From: Caballeronia sp. dw_19
Lineage (GTDB): Bacteria; Pseudomonadota; Gammaproteobacteria; Burkholderiales; Burkholderiaceae
NCBI RefSeq assembly: GCF_018449515.1
Contig: NZ_JAAVUQ010000028.1
Coordinates: 43,782 to 107,781, forward strand
Direction of reading: 5' to 3'
Length of the DNA stretch: 64,000 nt
The notes under the pieces were generated by a model. It was given only the letters and a program-made list of their open reading frames with translations, did not search any database and was not told the origin of the DNA. The position numbers were made by a program, and so were the translations under genes. Positions 56,003 to 64,000 of the stretch are shown here, piece after piece (the stretch's first letter is position 1; the number at the start of each line of letters is the position of its first letter).

Positions 56003-56803
56003 GTGAGCGACCCGCAACAGATTAAAGACGAGCCCGTCGAAGAGACGTTTATCTCGCACCTGGTCGAACTGCGTGACCGCATCATCCGCGCAGGCGCTTC
56101 AGTCATCGTCGTGTTCATCGGGCTGGTTTATTGGGCACCGGACATATTCAGGCTGCTCGCGCGTCCGCTGATGCAGAACTTGCCGAAGGACGGCAAGATG
56201 ATCGTCACTGACGTCACTGGCTCGTTCTTTGTGCCAATGAAGGTGACCATGATGGTCGCGCTTGTTATAGCGTTGCCAATTGTGCTGTACCAGATCTGGG
56301 CGTTTATCGCGCCGGGGCTGTATCAGCACGAAAAGAAGCTGGTCGTGCCGCTGGTCGGGAGCAGCTATGTCCTGTTCCTGTGCGGCATGGCGTTCGCCTA
56401 TTTCGTCGTGTTTCCCACCATTTTTCGCGTGATGGCGCATTACAACGCGCCGCTCGGTGCGGAAATGACGACGGATATCGATAATTACCTGAGCTTCGTC
56501 CTCACCATGTTCCTCGCGTTCGGCGTGACCTTCGAGGTGCCGATCATCGTGGTGATCCTCGCGCGCATGGGGTTCGTCACCATCAAGAAGTTGCGGCAGA
56601 TCCGGCCGTACGTGATTGTCGGCGCGTTCGTGATTTCCGCCGTGGTGACGCCGCCGGACGTGTTCTCGCAACTGATCCTGGCTGTGCCGCTGATCATTCT
56701 TTACGAGGTCGGCATCATTGCGGCACGGTTGATCGTGGGCAAGGACAAGATCAAGGAGCAGGAAGCGGACGCTGCAGAGGACGCGAAGCGGGAAGAGGAG
56801 TGA
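56003..56803 (+). CDS. tatC: Twin-arginine translocase subunit TatC
   Basis: Six-span core receptor for Tat signal peptides. 266 aa from a GTG at 56003 (SDPQQIKDEP) with GAGGG 5 nt upstream; the frame is open upstream to a TTG at 55937. Motifs: FISHLVELRDRIIRA with the invariant Glu, YQIWAFIAPGLYQHEKK, FVISAVVTPPDVFSQ, PLIILYEVGI. Charged Glu/Asp/Lys tail. Confidence 0.96.
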   Translation: MSDPQQIKDEPVEETFISHLVELRDRIIRAGASVIVVFIGLVYWAPDIFRLLARPLMQNLPKDGKMIVTDVTGSFFVPMKVTMMVALVIALPIVLYQIWAFIAPGLYQHEKKLVVPLVGSSYVLFLCGMAFAYFVVFPTIFRVMAHYNAPLGAEMTTDIDNYLSFVLTMFLAFGVTFEVPIIVVILARMGFVTIKKLRQIRPYVIVGAFVISAVVTPPDVFSQLILAVPLIILYEVGIIAARLIVGKDKIKEQEADAAEDAKREEE

Positions 56804-56839
56804 GGGTTTCAGTCGCCGGGTGACGGGCAAGAATACAAA

Positions 56840-56878
56840 AAAGGGGCCGTTCCAAACGTGAGTTGGAACGGCCCCTTT
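56840..56878. terminator. Bidirectional terminator between tatC and the DegS-like gene
   Basis: A perfect 16 bp stem (56840–56855 with 56863–56878) and a 7 nt loop. A-rich on the left and short T-run on the right, between convergent genes. Confidence 0.88.
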
Positions 56879-56940
56879 GGTTTGTGCGCGTTACAAGTAC
56901 GAGGAGTTGCCGGTCAACGATCGGCGGCAACGTTCCTAGT

Positions 56941-58164
56941 TCACTCGTCGTTTTGATCCCCGCCGCCGTTATCATCGTCCGGTGCCTGGGGCTGCTTGGG
57001 CTGCATCGGTCGTTTGCCGATTACCACGCTCAAGTCCAGTTCGCGGCTTTTGCGCATCAGATGCACCTTCACCGACGTTCCCGGCTTGATCTGCGCGACT
57101 ACATTCAGCAGGCGCGTGGTGTCGGTGATGGTGTCGTCGTTGATGCTGATCAGGATGTCGCCGGGCTTGATGCCGGCTTTATCGGCCGGTCCGCCTTGCA
57201 ATACGCCGGCCACGATCGCGCCGGACTTTTGCTCGAGCCCGAACGATTCCGCGATTTCCGGCGTCACGTCCTGCGGTTCCACGCCAATCCAGCCGCGCGT
57301 GACCGTGCCCGTGGTGATGATGCTTTCCAGCACGCTGCGCGCCGTTGACACGGGAATGGCAAAGCCAATCCCGAGCGAGCCGCCGCTGCGCGAATAGATC
57401 GCCGTATTGATGCCGAGCAGATTACCGTTCACGTCCACCAGCGCACCGCCGGAATTACCCGGGTTGATGGCCGCGTCGGTCTGGATAAAATTCTCGAAGG
57501 TATTGATGCCGAGGTGATTGCGCCCGAGCGCGCTGACAATCCCCATGGTCACCGTCTGCCCGACGCCAAACGGATTGCCGATCGCCAGCACCACGTCGCC
57601 CACGCGCGTTTGATCCATGCGGCCGAGCGTGATGGTGGGCAGGTTGGTCATATTGATCTTCAGCACGGCGAGATCGGTTTCCGGATCCACGCCGATCACT
57701 TTGGCCGACGAGGTCCGTCCGTCAGCCAAAGCAACTTCGATCTGATCAGCCCCATCGACGACATGTTGGTTCGTTAGAATGTAGCCTTCGGAGCTGACAA
57801 TCACGCCTGAGCCGAGATTCGACGCCGGCGTTTCGTCGCCCTTACGCTTGTTCTTGTCGCCGAAGAAATAGCGGAACAGCGGGTCTTTCGCGCGCGGATC
57901 GGGCGGTAATGTGCCGTCCTTGCTCGAAAACACGTTGACCACGGCGGGCATCGCTTTCTGCGCGCCATCCGCATAGGACGATTGGGCGGGCCGGGAACCG
58001 ATGCTTGGCGCAACTTCCTGCAACGCGACGATCGGTTCGGCGAGTTGCTTGCCGAACGTTCCCTGGCGTTGAAGCCACTGCGGTTTCAAGGTCGCGACGA
58101 TGAACATCAGCGCCAAAAGCACGGTCACCGCTTGGGCAAAAAACAGCCAGAAGCGTCTAAGCAT
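56941..58164 (-). CDS. DegS-like membrane-anchored serine protease (HtrA family)
   Basis: Periplasmic trypsin-like protease of envelope stress control. 407 aa. N-terminal anchor (about 8–26, FFAQAVTVLLALMFIVATL), a linker, protease domain with triad His134 (TNQHVVD), Asp164 (PETDLAVL) and Ser238 (NPGNSGGAL), then one PDZ domain (about 290–385, QGGPADKAGIKPGDILISI). The single PDZ and the anchor favour DegS over DegP. The tail is Pro/Asp/Gly rich. Divergent from the Nif3 gene by 20 bp. Confidence 0.92.
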   Translation of the reverse strand: MLRRFWLFFAQAVTVLLALMFIVATLKPQWLQRQGTFGKQLAEPIVALQEVAPSIGSRPAQSSYADGAQKAMPAVVNVFSSKDGTLPPDPRAKDPLFRYFFGDKNKRKGDETPASNLGSGVIVSSEGYILTNQHVVDGADQIEVALADGRTSSAKVIGVDPETDLAVLKINMTNLPTITLGRMDQTRVGDVVLAIGNPFGVGQTVTMGIVSALGRNHLGINTFENFIQTDAAINPGNSGGALVDVNGNLLGINTAIYSRSGGSLGIGFAIPVSTARSVLESIITTGTVTRGWIGVEPQDVTPEIAESFGLEQKSGAIVAGVLQGGPADKAGIKPGDILISINDDTITDTTRLLNVVAQIKPGTSVKVHLMRKSRELDLSVVIGKRPMQPKQPQAPDDDNGGGDQNDE

Positions 58165-58184
58165 TTGATGGAATAGAGGAATTC

Positions 58185-58931
58185 ATGGATCGGATCGAAC
58201 TAGAATTGTATCTGAACAATCTGCTTGAAATCGGGCGCTTCAAGGACTATTGCCCGAATGGTCTGCAGGTTGAAGGCTCACGTCGCGTGGGCAAACTGGC
58301 AACCGGCGTGACGGCGTCGCAGGCGTTCCTGGACGCGGCCATCGAATGGGGTGCCGATGCCGTGCTCGTGCATCACGGCTACTTCTGGAAGAACGAAGCG
58401 CCGCAGGTCACGGGCCGCAAATACCGGCGGCTGAAGACGCTGCTGGACCATGACATCAACCTGTTCGCGTACCACCTGCCGCTCGATTCGCATCCCGAAT
58501 TCGGCAACAACGCCCAGCTTGGCGCGCGTCTTGGATTGATCGCGGACAACCGTTTCGGCGACCAGGATCTCGGCTGGATTGCGTCGTTGCCGGTGCCGTT
58601 GTCGCTCGAGCATTTCACCGCGACGGTCGAGAACGAATTAGGGCGCAAGCCGCTCGTATTCGGTAATCCGGATTGGGAGCTGCGTCGCGTGGCGTGGTGC
58701 ACAGGCGGCGCGCAAGGCTTCTTCGACGAAGCCATTGCCGTCGGCGCCGATGTCTACATAAGCGGTGAAGTCTCCGAGCAGACCATGCACATCGCGGCGG
58801 AAAGCGGCGTAGCCTACGTTGCGGCAGGGCATCATGCCACTGAACGATACGGCGTCCAGGCGCTCGGCGCCCATGTGGCCGAGCATTTCGATATCGAACA
58901 CGTTTTTATCGATATCGATAATCCGGTGTGA
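58185..58931 (+). CDS. Nif3-like dinuclear metal centre protein (YbgI family)
   Basis: 248 aa hexameric metal-binding protein (DUF34/NIF3), proposed GTP cyclohydrolase-like or metal-linked role, function unproven. Metal ligands: VLVHHGYFW, the AYHLPLDSHPEFGNN motif and near the C-terminus AAGHHATERYG with the Glu. AGAGGA 5 nt before ATG. Confidence 0.93.
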   Translation: MDRIELELYLNNLLEIGRFKDYCPNGLQVEGSRRVGKLATGVTASQAFLDAAIEWGADAVLVHHGYFWKNEAPQVTGRKYRRLKTLLDHDINLFAYHLPLDSHPEFGNNAQLGARLGLIADNRFGDQDLGWIASLPVPLSLEHFTATVENELGRKPLVFGNPDWELRRVAWCTGGAQGFFDEAIAVGADVYISGEVSEQTMHIAAESGVAYVAAGHHATERYGVQALGAHVAEHFDIEHVFIDIDNPV

Positions 58932-59135
58932 TTATCTTGCAGTGCAATAAATAATCGAATGGGTTAAATAACCCCTTCATTCCATACTCACGATAAGTGC
59001 GGGGAAACCCTTAATAATGAAGGACTTCGAGCGTTTTTTGCTATTCAACTCTTGTAAATGACGACTCCATTCGCGCACACTAGCGTCGGTAGAACGACCT
59101 GACGGTATAAATCCAACTCAGAAGTGGGGCGTGTG

Positions 59136-59756
59136 ATGCGAGACAACGAAGATCAACGCGTCGACGGCAGCCGCCGAACCTGGCTGATCACGACGACCGT
59201 AATGGGCGGAATTGGTGGCGTAGCGGCTTGCGTCCCGTTCGTCGGGTCGTTTGCACCGTCGGAAAAAGCCAAGGCAGCGGGCGCGCCGGTCGAAGTCGAT
59301 ATATCAGGTCTCAAGCCTGGCGACCTGATGACGGTTGCCTGGCGTGGCAAGCCTGTCTGGATTTTGAATCGTACCGACAAAATGCTCGCCGACGTGAAGA
59401 AGGCCGATCCCGAACTCGCGGATCCGCAATCGAAGAAAGTATTCAGCATGCCGCTGCCGGAATACTGCAATAACGAATACCGTTCGCGCACCGATCATAA
59501 GAATCTGCTTGTTGCCGTGGCCGTGTGCACTCACCTCGGCTGCACCCCTACGCCGCGTTTCCAGGAAGGCGCCCAGCCTAATCTCCCTGACGACTGGCCC
59601 GGCGGTTTTCTCTGCCCGTGCCACGGTTCGACCTATGACCTGTCCGGCCGCGTCTTCAAGAACAAGCCCGCGCCGGACAACCTGGACATCCCGCCTTATA
59701 TGTTCACTTCGGCGACGTCACTCGTGATTGGCAAGGACGAAAAGGGAGAAGCGTAA
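59136..59756 (+). CDS. petA: Cytochrome bc1 complex Rieske iron–sulfur subunit PetA
   Basis: 2Fe–2S subunit of ubiquinol-cytochrome c reductase. 206 aa from ATG 59136. N-terminal anchor with twin Arg (SRRTWLITTT), a Tat substrate. Cluster ligands Cys131/His133 (CTHLGC) and Cys160/His163 (CPCHGS), with Cys136–Cys162 disulfide. A GTG at 59124 is an alternative start. Stop overlaps petB (TAATG). 204 bp upstream carries no clear promoter. Confidence 0.97.
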   Translation: MRDNEDQRVDGSRRTWLITTTVMGGIGGVAACVPFVGSFAPSEKAKAAGAPVEVDISGLKPGDLMTVAWRGKPVWILNRTDKMLADVKKADPELADPQSKKVFSMPLPEYCNNEYRSRTDHKNLLVAVAVCTHLGCTPTPRFQEGAQPNLPDDWPGGFLCPCHGSTYDLSGRVFKNKPAPDNLDIPPYMFTSATSLVIGKDEKGEA

Positions 59757-61138
59757 TGGCGGCTACCGACAAGGAAGTGGAAACAACGGGGTTTCTGGGC
59801 TGGATCGACCGGCGGTTTCCGCTGACATCGACCTGGAAGGCGCACGTTTCCGAGTACTACGCACCGAAGAATTTCAACTTCTGGTACATCTTCGGCTCGC
59901 TGGCGCTGCTGGTGCTGGTGAACCAGATCGTCACCGGCATCTTCCTGACCATGAACTACAAGCCCGATGCGACGCTCGCGTTCGCATCGGTCGAATACAT
60001 CATGCGGGAAGTGCCGTGGGGCTGGCTGATCCGCTACATGCACTCCACGGGCGCGTCGATGTTCTTCGTCGTCGTGTATCTGCACATGTTCCGCGGGCTG
60101 TTGTACGGCTCGTATCGCAAGCCGCGCGAACTCGTTTGGATCTTCGGCTGCGCGATTTTCCTGTGCCTGATGGCCGAGGCGTTCTTCGGCTACCTGCTGC
60201 CGTGGGGCCAGATGTCGTTCTGGGGCGCGCAGGTGATCGTGAACCTGTTCTCGGCTATTCCGTTCATCGGCCCGGATCTGTCGCTCTGGATTCGTGGCGA
60301 TTACGTGGTGTCGGACGTGACGCTCAACCGCTTTTTTGCGTTCCACGTGGTCGCCATTCCGCTCGTGCTGATCGGACTGGTGGTCGCCCACCTGGTCGCG
60401 TTGCACGAAGTGGGGTCGAATAACCCGGATGGCATCGAGATCAAGGCGAAGAAGGACGAGAAAGGCATTCCACTCGACGGCATCCCGTTCCATCCGTACT
60501 ACTCCGTCCACGACTTCATGGGCGTGTGCGTGTTCCTGTTCATCTTCGCTGCGATCATTTTCTTCGCGCCGGAAATGGGCGGCTATTTCCTCGAAGCCAA
60601 TAACTTCGTGCCGGCGAACTCGCTGCAGACGCCGAACGAGATCGCCCCAGTCTGGTATTTCACCGCCTTCTACGCGATGCTGCGCGCCACGACCGACCCG
60701 TTCAAGATTGTCCTGATGATCGTGGTTGCGTTGCTGGGCGTGCTGGCGTTGCTGCGAGCGCGCGGCAAATGGCGGATCGGTTTGCCGGTGCTGGCGTTGC
60801 TGATGGTCGTGTTCATGGCGTTCACCGAATCGAAATTCTGGGGCGTGGTGGTGATGGGTACGGCCGTGGTATCGCTGTTCTTCCTGCCGTGGCTTGACCG
60901 AAGTCCCGTCAAATCCATTCGCTATCGGCCGTTTTTCCACAAAGTGTTCTATGGCGTCTTTGTGTTCGCGTTCCTGGTACTTGGCTATCTCGGCACGAAA
61001 CCGCCGTCGCCGGCCAGCACATTGATAGCGCAGATCTGTGCATTGATTTATTTCGCGTTTTTCCTCGGCATGCCCTTCTGGACGACGCGCGGCCGCTTCA
61101 AACAGCCGCCCGACCGCGTGCGGTACAAGCCGCATTGA
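59756..61138 (+). CDS. petB: Cytochrome bc1 complex cytochrome b subunit PetB
   Basis: Di-heme quinol-oxidising membrane core. 460 aa, eight-plus spans. Heme His pairs in YMHSTGASMFFVVVYLHMF and FHVVAIPLVLIGLVVAHLV. The Qo-site PEWY motif reads Pro298-Val299-Trp300-Tyr301 (60647–60658), a PVWY variant. Fusion of the b6- and subunit IV-like parts as in proteobacterial bc1. Extra C-terminal spans after residue 370. Followed by petC after 19 bp. Confidence 0.97.
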   Translation: MAATDKEVETTGFLGWIDRRFPLTSTWKAHVSEYYAPKNFNFWYIFGSLALLVLVNQIVTGIFLTMNYKPDATLAFASVEYIMREVPWGWLIRYMHSTGASMFFVVVYLHMFRGLLYGSYRKPRELVWIFGCAIFLCLMAEAFFGYLLPWGQMSFWGAQVIVNLFSAIPFIGPDLSLWIRGDYVVSDVTLNRFFAFHVVAIPLVLIGLVVAHLVALHEVGSNNPDGIEIKAKKDEKGIPLDGIPFHPYYSVHDFMGVCVFLFIFAAIIFFAPEMGGYFLEANNFVPANSLQTPNEIAPVWYFTAFYAMLRATTDPFKIVLMIVVALLGVLALLRARGKWRIGLPVLALLMVVFMAFTESKFWGVVVMGTAVVSLFFLPWLDRSPVKSIRYRPFFHKVFYGVFVFAFLVLGYLGTKPPSPASTLIAQICALIYFAFFLGMPFWTTRGRFKQPPDRVRYKPH

Positions 61139-61157
61139 CCCCAAAGGAGACACGACG

Positions 61158-61910
61158 ATGAAAAAATGTTTTTCTACCCTCGCGGTGATTGGCGCGGCGC
61201 TGCTGTCGTTCGGCTTGATCCCGGCGCACGCGCAGGAAGTGCCGCTGGATGCCGCGCCCGATAGCTCCGAAAATTTTGCTTCGCTTCAACATGGCGCAAA
61301 ATTGTTTGTAAACTATTGCCTGAATTGCCACAGCGCCAATTTGATGCGTTACAACCGGCTGACGGACATCGGCATCGATCCGAAGGAGATCGAGGATAAT
61401 TTGCTTTTCACGACCGACAAGGTCGGCAATACGATGACGATCGCCATGCGTCCCGATGATGCAAAAACGTGGTTCGGGGCGGCGCCGCCGGATTTGTCGG
61501 TGGAGGCGAGGGCGCGCGGCAAGGACTGGATCTACACGTACTTGCGGAGTTTTTATCGCGACGATACCCGGCCGACCGGCTGGAACAATCTCGTGTATGA
61601 AAACGTCGCCATGCCCCATGTGCTGTGGGAGTTGCAGGGTATACGGACGGCGAAATTCGATACTGACGTCGACGAAAAAACCGGTGAAAAGGTCAAACAT
61701 TTCGCGGGTTATACCCAAGTGACTCCGGGGACGATGTCGCCAGTAGATTATGATTCGGCTATGGCCGATCTGGTTTCGTACCTTTCGTGGATGGCGGAAC
61801 CGGCCCAGCAGGAGCGAAAGCAGCTGGGTGTCTGGGTCCTGATGTTCTTGGGAGTTTTGAGCTTTCTGGCGTGGCGCCTCAACGCGGCATACTGGAAGCA
61901 AATTAAATAA
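61158..61910 (+). CDS. petC: Cytochrome bc1 complex cytochrome c1 PetC
   Basis: Heme-c subunit passing electrons to soluble cytochrome c. 250 aa. Sec signal ends PAHAQ. Heme motif CLNCH at residues 54–58; axial Met in the TIAMRPDDAKTWFGAAPPDL region. C-terminal anchor LGVWVLMFLGVLSFLAWRL. Its heme is attached through the system II machinery of which ccsB (window start) is part. Confidence 0.97.
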   Translation: MKKCFSTLAVIGAALLSFGLIPAHAQEVPLDAAPDSSENFASLQHGAKLFVNYCLNCHSANLMRYNRLTDIGIDPKEIEDNLLFTTDKVGNTMTIAMRPDDAKTWFGAAPPDLSVEARARGKDWIYTYLRSFYRDDTRPTGWNNLVYENVAMPHVLWELQGIRTAKFDTDVDEKTGEKVKHFAGYTQVTPGTMSPVDYDSAMADLVSYLSWMAEPAQQERKQLGVWVLMFLGVLSFLAWRLNAAYWKQIK

Positions 61911-61942
61911 CACGCCGCGATCGGTGTGGGTCAGCGTGGACG

Positions 61943-61967
61943 AAGCGCCTCCTAGCAGGCGCTTTTC
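61943..61967 (+). terminator. Terminator after petC
   Basis: aagcgcct (61943–61950) pairs with aggcgctt (61957–61964) around a 6 nt loop, then TT. Short T-run, moderate strength. Confidence 0.6.
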
Positions 61968-62007
61968 GCACGCTGGCCCTTATGTTTTTCTGAAGGGACT
62001 TTTAATC

Positions 62008-62619
62008 ATGATGGTTTTGTACTCCGGCACTACCTGCCCGTTCTCCCAGCGCTGCCGGCTGGTGTTGTTCGAAAAGGGCATGGACTTCGAAATCCGCGAC
62101 GTTGACCTGTTCAACAAGCCGGAAGACATCGCGGTGATGAATCCGTACGGCCAGGTTCCCATTTTGGTCGAACGCGACCTGATCCTGTATGAATCGAACA
62201 TCATCAACGAGTACATCGACGAGCGTTTTCCGCATCCGCAACTCATGCCCGCCGATCCGGTGCAACGCGCCCGTGCTCGTCTGTTCCTGCTGAACTTCGA
62301 GAAAGAGCTGTTCGTGCACGTCGGCACGCTGGAAAACGAAAAGGGCAAGGCTGCGGAAAAGAATCACGAGAAGGCGCGCAACGCCATCCGCGATCGCCTG
62401 ACGCAACTCGCCCCCATTTTCCTGAAGAACAAGTACATGCTCGGCGAAGAGTTTTCCATGCTCGACGTCGCCATCGCGCCGCTGCTGTGGCGCCTGGATC
62501 ACTATGGCATCGAACTGTCGAAGAACGCTGCGCCGTTGATGAAGTACGCCGAGCGAATTTTTAGCCGTCCGGCCTACATCGAAGCGCTGACGCCTTCGGA
62601 AAAGGTAATGCGTCGCTAA
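62008..62619 (+). CDS. sspA: Stringent starvation protein A (GST fold)
   Basis: RNA-polymerase-associated regulator with a glutathione S-transferase fold. 203 aa. Starts MMVLYSGTTCPFSQRCR; either ATG at 62008 or 62011 is possible. Motifs PYGQVPILVERDLILYES and EYIDERFPHPQLMP are the SspA type. Downstream of petABC, upstream of sspB. Confidence 0.95.
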   Translation: MMVLYSGTTCPFSQRCRLVLFEKGMDFEIRDVDLFNKPEDIAVMNPYGQVPILVERDLILYESNIINEYIDERFPHPQLMPADPVQRARARLFLLNFEKELFVHVGTLENEKGKAAEKNHEKARNAIRDRLTQLAPIFLKNKYMLGEEFSMLDVAIAPLLWRLDHYGIELSKNAAPLMKYAERIFSRPAYIEALTPSEKVMRR

Positions 62620-62683
62620 TATTTTCGATTGGCGGGCGCGCCGGCTCGACCGGCGGCGCTCCCCATCGATCGAGGGCAAGTCG

Positions 62684-63199
62684 ATGCAAGAAATATCCAC
62701 CAAGCCTTATCTACTGCGCGCGCTCTACGAGTGGTGCACGGATAACGGCTTTACGCCGCATATCGCGGTGCGGGTCGACAACGGCACGCGCGTGCCGCGC
62801 CAGTTCGTGCGCAACGATGAGATCGTGCTGAACATCAGCTTCGAGGCGACGAGCCAGTTGCAGATGGGCAATGAGTGGATCGAGTTCAGTGCACGCTTTT
62901 CCGGCAAGTCGCACAAGATCGAAGTGCAGGTCACCAACGTGCTGGCTATCTATGCACGAGAGAATGGCCAGGGCATGGCCTTTCCCGTCGATCCCGCTGC
63001 GATCGGCGCGGCGCCGGACGTGTCGGGGGAGAACGGGCCGCGTTCGTCGGAGCTGGGTCCGGAGGAAAGTGGGGCTGAGCGGATCGAGCACCGTGAGACG
63101 ACGGCGTCAGCACGCGACGCACGAGATGACAATGAGTCGCCTCCTGACGACGATGGGTCGAAATCATCTGGTCGAGGCCGCCTCAAGGTCGTCAAATGA
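62684..63199 (+). CDS. sspB: ClpXP specificity-enhancing factor SspB
   Basis: Adaptor that brings ssrA-tagged proteins to ClpXP. 171 aa. N-terminal folded domain (KPYLLRALYEWCTDNGFTPH, then NDEIVLNISFEATSQLQMGN) binds the tag; a long disordered acidic linker ends in the ClpX-binding RGRLKVVK. Forms an operon with sspA (64 bp gap). Confidence 0.95.
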   Translation: MQEISTKPYLLRALYEWCTDNGFTPHIAVRVDNGTRVPRQFVRNDEIVLNISFEATSQLQMGNEWIEFSARFSGKSHKIEVQVTNVLAIYARENGQGMAFPVDPAAIGAAPDVSGENGPRSSELGPEESGAERIEHRETTASARDARDDNESPPDDDGSKSSGRGRLKVVK

Positions 63200-63217
63200 A
63201 GTAAAATCGCTGACTTC

Positions 63218-63293
63218 GCCGGCTTAGCTCATCAGGTAGAGCAGTTGATTTGTAATCAGAAGGTGGCGGGTTCGAGTCCTGCAGCCGGCACCA
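63218..63293 (+). tRNA. tRNA-Thr (anticodon TGT)
   Basis: 76 nt with encoded CCA. Acceptor stem gccggct (63218–63224) pairs with agccggc (63283–63289), discriminator A63290. D-loop with TAGCTC...GAGC, anticodon loop TTTGTAA with TGT, T-loop GGTTCGAGTCC. All arms fold. Confidence 0.97.
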
Positions 63294-63326
63294 GTTTAGC
63301 TTTTCATGAAGTACCAAGATGTATTG

Positions 63327-63361
63327 AACCCCGCGCCCGGTAACGGTCCGCGGGGTTTTTT
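63327..63361 (+). terminator. Terminator after tRNA-Thr
   Basis: Stem aaccccgcg (63327–63335) with cgcggggtt (63349–63357), T-run of six from 63356. Ends the sspAB/tRNA transcript. Confidence 0.9.
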
Positions 63362-63760
63362 GTTTTCGGCAGCATCAATCGCTCGATGCTGAATAGCGCG
63401 ATGGGCGTGGTCCTTGGGGCCCTCGGCCGACATCTTTGCGTCGTCATTTGCTGCAAAGCAGGACCTGGATCCGGAAGCCGGGCGAGTTTCCGAGATAGCG
63501 GCGGGAAGCAAATTTCCGAAACAGTGCGGCACGAAGTCGAGTAAATCACCACGGTCTTCGATGCGCTTGGTACTTGAGACTTGATCGGCCGATGCCCGAT
63601 GCCAAAGGGTGCGATAGCGACTCGCCCCCCGATCGATTCCGCATATCCATCAGAAGGTCTTCTCAGCGGGCAATCACGCGTGTGTCTGGTCGTAGTTCTT
63701 CTTCATATTTCGCTGGATTCGCGCGGACTCTTCACGTGCCATTAATAATCTTTTCACAAA
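63362..63760. other. Intergenic region without recognised gene
   Basis: About 400 bp with no convincing gene on either strand; frames of 60–86 codons lack RBS and family motifs. Confidence 0.45.
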
Positions 63761-63764
63761 CCCC

Positions 63765-63793
63765 TTGCACAACGTCTGAGGGGGCACTAGAAT
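63765..63793 (+). promoter_or_regulatory. Sigma-70 promoter, upstream of a tandem pair
   Basis: TTGCAC (63765–63770) and TAGAAT (63788–63793), 17 bp apart. A hairpin ctcttcgc/gcgaagag (63799–63806 with 63818–63825) follows at the start of the transcript. Confidence 0.7.
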
Positions 63794-63952
63794 TCGGCCT
63801 CTTCGCTTCTGGATGAGGCGAAGAGAAGCGGGAAGTAAGGGCGTTAGCTGTTCAGTTTCGGTACCCGGAGAGCCAAGCAGGACGGCGCTTCGACGGAATT
63901 GGAAAGTCCAGGTGGTCGAGATGATGTTTGTCACGAAGCGGTAAAAAACCTG

Positions 63953-63981
63953 TTGACGGAAAGCGAAACGCAGGACATAAT
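63953..63981 (+). promoter_or_regulatory. Sigma-70 promoter, downstream of the tandem pair
   Basis: TTGACG (63953–63958) and CATAAT (63976–63981) with ideal 17 bp spacing and an A-rich stretch just upstream (gtaaaaaacc). The following tctcgtttctgtgctgc resembles leaders before rRNA operons in Burkholderia as I remember them. Target gene lies beyond the window. Confidence 0.75.
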
Positions 63982-64000
63982 CTCGTTTCTGTGCTGCAGA

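Noticed and set aside
59696..61153. 485-codon minus-strand frame opposite petB
   Set aside because: Antisense shadow rich in His/Arg/Glu; petB is certain.
63296..63934. Small frames at the right end as genes
   Set aside because: All under 90 codons, overlapping a terminator or promoter elements, with no RBS or motif.

Overview
The window is a contiguous, gene-dense stretch of a betaproteobacterial chromosome. High GC, strong GC bias at third codon positions, the his–tat–deg–pet–ssp gene order, a DUF883 protein, an extended ThiE and an mla operon that includes mlaA all point to Burkholderia sensu lato, most likely Caballeronia or Paraburkholderia. The genus cannot be fixed from sequence reading alone. 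Almost everything is core metabolism and envelope biology; there is no prophage, CRISPR array or intact insertion sequence.

Layout, left half. 1–2.9 kb: the 3' part of cytochrome c maturation gene ccsB, then the periplasmic methionine sulfoxide repair pair msrPQ. 3–7.5 kb: lptM-lysA (minus) divergent from cyaY, then penicillin-binding protein mrcA (minus). 7.8–13.7 kb: a compact type IV pilus type operon pilM-N-O-Q translationally coupled to aroK-aroB; the PilO-like protein carries a C-terminal PilP/GspC-like segment and no separate pilP exists. 14–20.6 kb: a dGTPase-like gene and a glycerol-3-phosphate/glycerophosphodiester uptake operon ugpB-A-E-(ABM monooxygenase)-C-Q. 20.7–23.1 kb: a DUF883 protein, an OmpW porin and a Y1-type transposase-like gene with a degenerate HUH motif. 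23.2–29.7 kb: gltB-gltD glutamate synthase. 29.9–33 kb: an MFS transporter and an SbmA/YddA-like ABC exporter (minus).

Layout, right half. 33.4–37 kb: a TPP riboswitch followed by thiO-S-G-E. 37.1–41.4 kb: the mlaFEDACB retrograde phospholipid transport operon. 41.45–42.48 kb: a gene-free element made of two ~320 bp inverted arms (98 nt of perfect complementarity) with ~40 bp tandem repeats outside; it separates mla from a YadGH-like ABC-2 transporter. 42.5–54 kb: ABC-2 transporter, ibaG, murA and a near-complete histidine operon hisG-D-C-B-(marC)-H-A-F-I-E. 54–56.8 kb: DUF4870 protein, hinT, tatABC. 56.9–58.9 kb: a DegS-like protease divergent from a Nif3-family gene. 59.1–61.9 kb: the cytochrome bc1 complex petABC. 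62–63.2 kb: sspA-sspB. Then tRNA-Thr(TGT), a terminator and, at the right edge, two tandem strong sigma-70 promoters that probably drive a stable-RNA operon beyond the window.

The least explained structure is the palindromic element at 41.45–42.48 kb. Other points worth checking are the PilO–PilP fusion, the degenerate gltB-linked transposase, the ABM gene inside ugp, the triplicated OmpW C-terminal codons, the ThiE N-terminal domain, possible gene remnants between aroB and dgt, and the PVWY variant of cytochrome b.
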